From NCBI GenBank assembly GCA_030446945.1, contig JAUJMI010000040.1, positions 1 to 7,877 of the forward strand: 7,877 bases of DNA, read 5' to 3'. Source of the DNA: Longimicrobium sp. (GTDB lineage: Bacteria; Gemmatimonadota; Gemmatimonadetes; Longimicrobiales; Longimicrobiaceae). The position numbers and the translations under genes are program-made. This document shows positions 6,444-7,877 of this stretch, piece by piece; within the stretch, counting starts at the first letter, position 1; the number at the start of each line of letters is the position of its first letter. Under the pieces are notes generated by a model that made no database searches, was not told the origin of the DNA, and saw only the letters and a list, made by a program, of their open reading frames with translations.

Positions 6444-6555
6444 GCGTTGTGGTTGAGAATCGAGCCGTGTACGGGAGCAAGCAGGGGGCCGCGCGGGTTC
6501 CAGCGAGTAAATCACCTCAATCCGCGCGGAGTCTGCCCACCAGCGCAGACCCAAG

Positions 6556-6605
6556 TCCCCTCTCCCAGGGCTGTTTCTGGGAGAGGATGGCAGCTGTAAG
6601 CTGCC
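6556..6605. repeat. C-rich palindromic element, copy 2, with adjoining second hairpin
   Basis: CCTCTCCCAG (6559-6568) and CTGGGAGAGG (6577-6586) form a perfect 10-bp stem around the loop GGCTGTTT. Two bases later GGCAGCT (6589-6595), loop GTA, AGCTGCC (6599-6605) forms a second perfect 7-bp stem. The first hairpin matches the element at 5575-5607 in arm sequence, in order and in a CTG inside the loop. The pair of tandem stems resembles the layout of REP-type extragenic palindromes. Confidence 0.65.
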
Positions 6606-6652
6606 GAGCGAGCGCCGTGGCGGCGCCACCGGAACGCCCATTGCCGGCGGGG

Positions 6653-6658
6653 TATTAT
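6653..6658 (+). promoter_or_regulatory. Possible -10 box (TATTAT) for uvrC
   Basis: TATTAT matches 5 of 6 positions of the TATAAT consensus and stands out in very GC-rich surroundings. It would place the transcript start near 6665, giving a leader of about 33 bases. TTGCCG (6641-6646) is too close to be its -35. No Shine-Dalgarno site is visible before the uvrC ATG. Confidence 0.35.
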
Positions 6659-6697
6659 CCGGCCGAAGCAACCCCGAAGCCCCGAGCGCCGCGTCCG

Positions 6698-7877
6698 ATG
6701 TCCACCAGCTCCACCGTCGAAGACAAGCTCCGCACCCTCCCGGCCCGCCCCGGCGTGTACCTGATGAAGGACGCGGCGGGGGAGATCGTCTACGTGGGCA
6801 AGGCGAAGTCGCTGCGCTCCAGGGTGAGATCGTACTTCCAGGCGAGCACCACGCACTCCATCAAGACGCGCGAGCTGGTAAGGCGCGTGGAGGACCTGGA
6901 GACGATCGTTGTCGATTCGGAGCCGGAGGCGCTGATCCTGGAGAACAACCTGATCAAGGAGCACCGCCCCCGCTTCAACATCAGCCTGCGTGACGACAAG
7001 ACCTACCCGTACATCAAGGTCACCGCGGAGCGATTCCCGCGCGTGTACGTCACCCGGCGGCTGGACAAGGACGGGTCGCGCTACTTCGGGCCGTACACGG
7101 ACGTGCGGCGGATGCGGCAGTCGCTGGAGCTGGTGAAGAAGCTGTACACCGTGCGCTCGTGCCGGCACGACCTGCCCAGCTCCAAGGTGGACCGGCCCTG
7201 CCTGGACCACGCGATGGGGCTGTGCATGGCGCCGTGCGTGGGTCTCCAGTCGCAGGAGGAGTACGGGGCCATGATCGCCGAGATCGTGGACGTCCTCGGC
7301 GGGCACACGCGCAGAGCGGCGGCGCGCATCCGCGAGGAGATGGCCGCGGCGGCGGCGGAGATGAACTTCGAGAGGGCGGGGGAGCTGCGCGACGCGCTGC
7401 AGCGCATGGAGTCGATGGAGCAGCGCCAGCGCGTGCTGGACATGGCGGGCGCCGACCGCGACGTCGTCGGCTTCGCGCGGGACGGGGCGGAGGGGTGCGG
7501 GGTCGTTTTGCAGATCAGGGAAGGGAAGCTGCTCGGCCGCGAAGCCCAGTTTCTCGCCAACCTCTCGGACGAGAGCGACGAGGCCGCGCTGGGCGCCTTT
7601 GTCACGGCGCTCTACGCCGGGCGCGGGCAGCGTGATCCGGAGGGGGTCCCGGGCGAGATCCTCCTTCCGGCGGACATCGAGGACCGGGCGGTGGTGGAGG
7701 AGATGCTGCGCCGGCTGTGCGACCGCGTGGTGAAAGTGAGCACCCCCGAGCGCGGCAAAAAGGTGAGCCTGGTGGAGCTCGCGGCCCAGAACGCGCGCCA
7801 CCTCCTGGAAGAGCGCAAGCTGATCGGCAACCGCGCGGCCGAGCGGGCGCCGGACGCGCTGTACGAGCTCCAGGAGA
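6698..7877 (+). CDS. uvrC: UvrABC excinuclease subunit C, N-terminal two thirds (3' truncated)
   Basis: UvrC makes both incisions beside DNA lesions in nucleotide excision repair after UvrA/UvrB have marked the damage. The frame is open to the window edge, giving 393 codons of the usual 600 or so. The GIY-YIG nuclease domain, which cuts on the 3' side, has GVY (19-21), YVGKAKSLRSR (32-42, with the catalytic Arg) and EALILENNLIK (77-87, with the metal-binding Glu82). Four cysteines (155, 168, 176, 180) match the spacing of the E. coli set reported to hold a 4Fe-4S cluster. The UVR motif that contacts UvrB lies near 205-245 (MNFERAGELRDAL). The RNase H-like domain for the 5' cut starts after about 250; its remainder is outside the window. 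ATG 6698 is chosen because it puts GVY at residue 19, as in known UvrC. An in-frame ATG at 6587 would add 37 low-complexity residues starting at a hairpin repeat. No Shine-Dalgarno site is evident. Confidence 0.97.
   Translation, partial: MSTSSTVEDKLRTLPARPGVYLMKDAAGEIVYVGKAKSLRSRVRSYFQASTTHSIKTRELVRRVEDLETIVVDSEPEALILENNLIKEHRPRFNISLRDDKTYPYIKVTAERFPRVYVTRRLDKDGSRYFGPYTDVRRMRQSLELVKKLYTVRSCRHDLPSSKVDRPCLDHAMGLCMAPCVGLQSQEEYGAMIAEIVDVLGGHTRRAAARIREEMAAAAAEMNFERAGELRDALQRMESMEQRQRVLDMAGADRDVVGFARDGAEGCGVVLQIREGKLLGREAQFLANLSDESDEAALGAFVTALYAGRGQRDPEGVPGEILLPADIEDRAVVEEMLRRLCDRVVKVSTPERGKKVSLVELAAQNARHLLEERKLIGNRAAERAPDALYELQE

Larger units (their letters stand above)
6433..6697. other. Divergent intergenic region with hairpins and possible uvrC promoter
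   Basis: This stretch separates the start of the minus-strand gene from uvrC and should carry promoters for both. For uvrC the only AT-rich hexamer is TATTAT at 6653-6658, a fair -10 box about 40 bases before the ATG, with no good -35 at the usual spacing. For the minus-strand gene, TGATTTACT (complement of 6506-6514) is a weak extended -10 candidate. The region also has a 6-bp inverted repeat GTCTGC (6531-6536) with GCAGAC (6545-6550), and the composite element at 6556-6605. A reading frame joined to uvrC starts at ATG 6587, but I read this as non-coding. Confidence 0.6.

Noticed and set aside
5686..6456. Plus-strand open frame through the intergenic palindromes and the minus-strand gene
   Set aside because: It crosses several hairpins and its translation is repetitive Gly/Arg/Pro. 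The minus-strand gene has a proper ribosome binding site and motif-like sequence.
5545..6697. Insertion sequence or genomic island around the hypothetical gene
   Set aside because: No transposase, integrase, target duplication or tRNA is visible. The flanking similar palindromes are better explained as dispersed repeats.
6512..7801. Minus-strand open frame of 429 codons opposite uvrC
   Set aside because: Rich in Arg, His, Leu and Val with no recognisable domain, and UvrC on the plus strand is unambiguous.

Overview
The window is high-GC bacterial DNA (I estimate around 70% GC by eye). It looks like a Gram-negative environmental lineage. The set nadB, rlmH, bshC, murJ and uvrC, the bacillithiol gene bshC in a high-GC background, and the style of the intergenic palindromes suggest Gemmatimonadota (Longimicrobium-like). 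That placement is an impression from remembered sequences, not a search result.

Region 1 (1-5544) is a tightly packed plus-strand operon. The last 25 codons of an unrecognised gene overlap nadB (L-aspartate oxidase, NAD synthesis) by ATGA. nadB overlaps rlmH (23S rRNA pseudouridine methyltransferase) by ATGA. rlmH overlaps or abuts bshC (cysteine-adding enzyme of bacillithiol synthesis). bshC overlaps murJ (MviN/MurJ lipid II flippase family) by ATGA. The genes serve different pathways (cofactor synthesis, ribosome modification, thiol redox buffering, cell wall). They are probably joined by co-transcription and translational coupling rather than by one shared function.

Region 2 (5545-5826) is non-coding and lies between the convergent ends of murJ and a minus-strand gene. 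It is full of palindromes: a 7-bp hairpin, a C-rich hairpin of the CCCCTCTCCCA...TGGGAG type, an 8-bp GGGCGCGA/TCGCGCCC hairpin, and a perfect 19-bp inverted repeat with a 2-base centre. A relative of the second element recurs upstream of uvrC at 6556-6605, which points to a dispersed intergenic repeat family.

Region 3 (5827-6432, minus) is one gene of 201 codons with a strong ribosome binding site. Its product is a small, probably membrane-associated protein with a very distinctive central motif (DQTLENATGVGAPPWTWP) and a disordered-looking tail. I cannot assign a function. It is the best candidate here for something undescribed.

Region 4 (6433-7877) is a divergent intergenic region with more hairpins and a possible TATTAT -10 box. 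It is followed by the first 393 codons of uvrC (nucleotide excision repair), which runs off the window end. I see no CRISPR array, transposase, tRNA or rRNA, and no convincing evidence of a new multi-gene system. Most of the window is ordinary housekeeping DNA.
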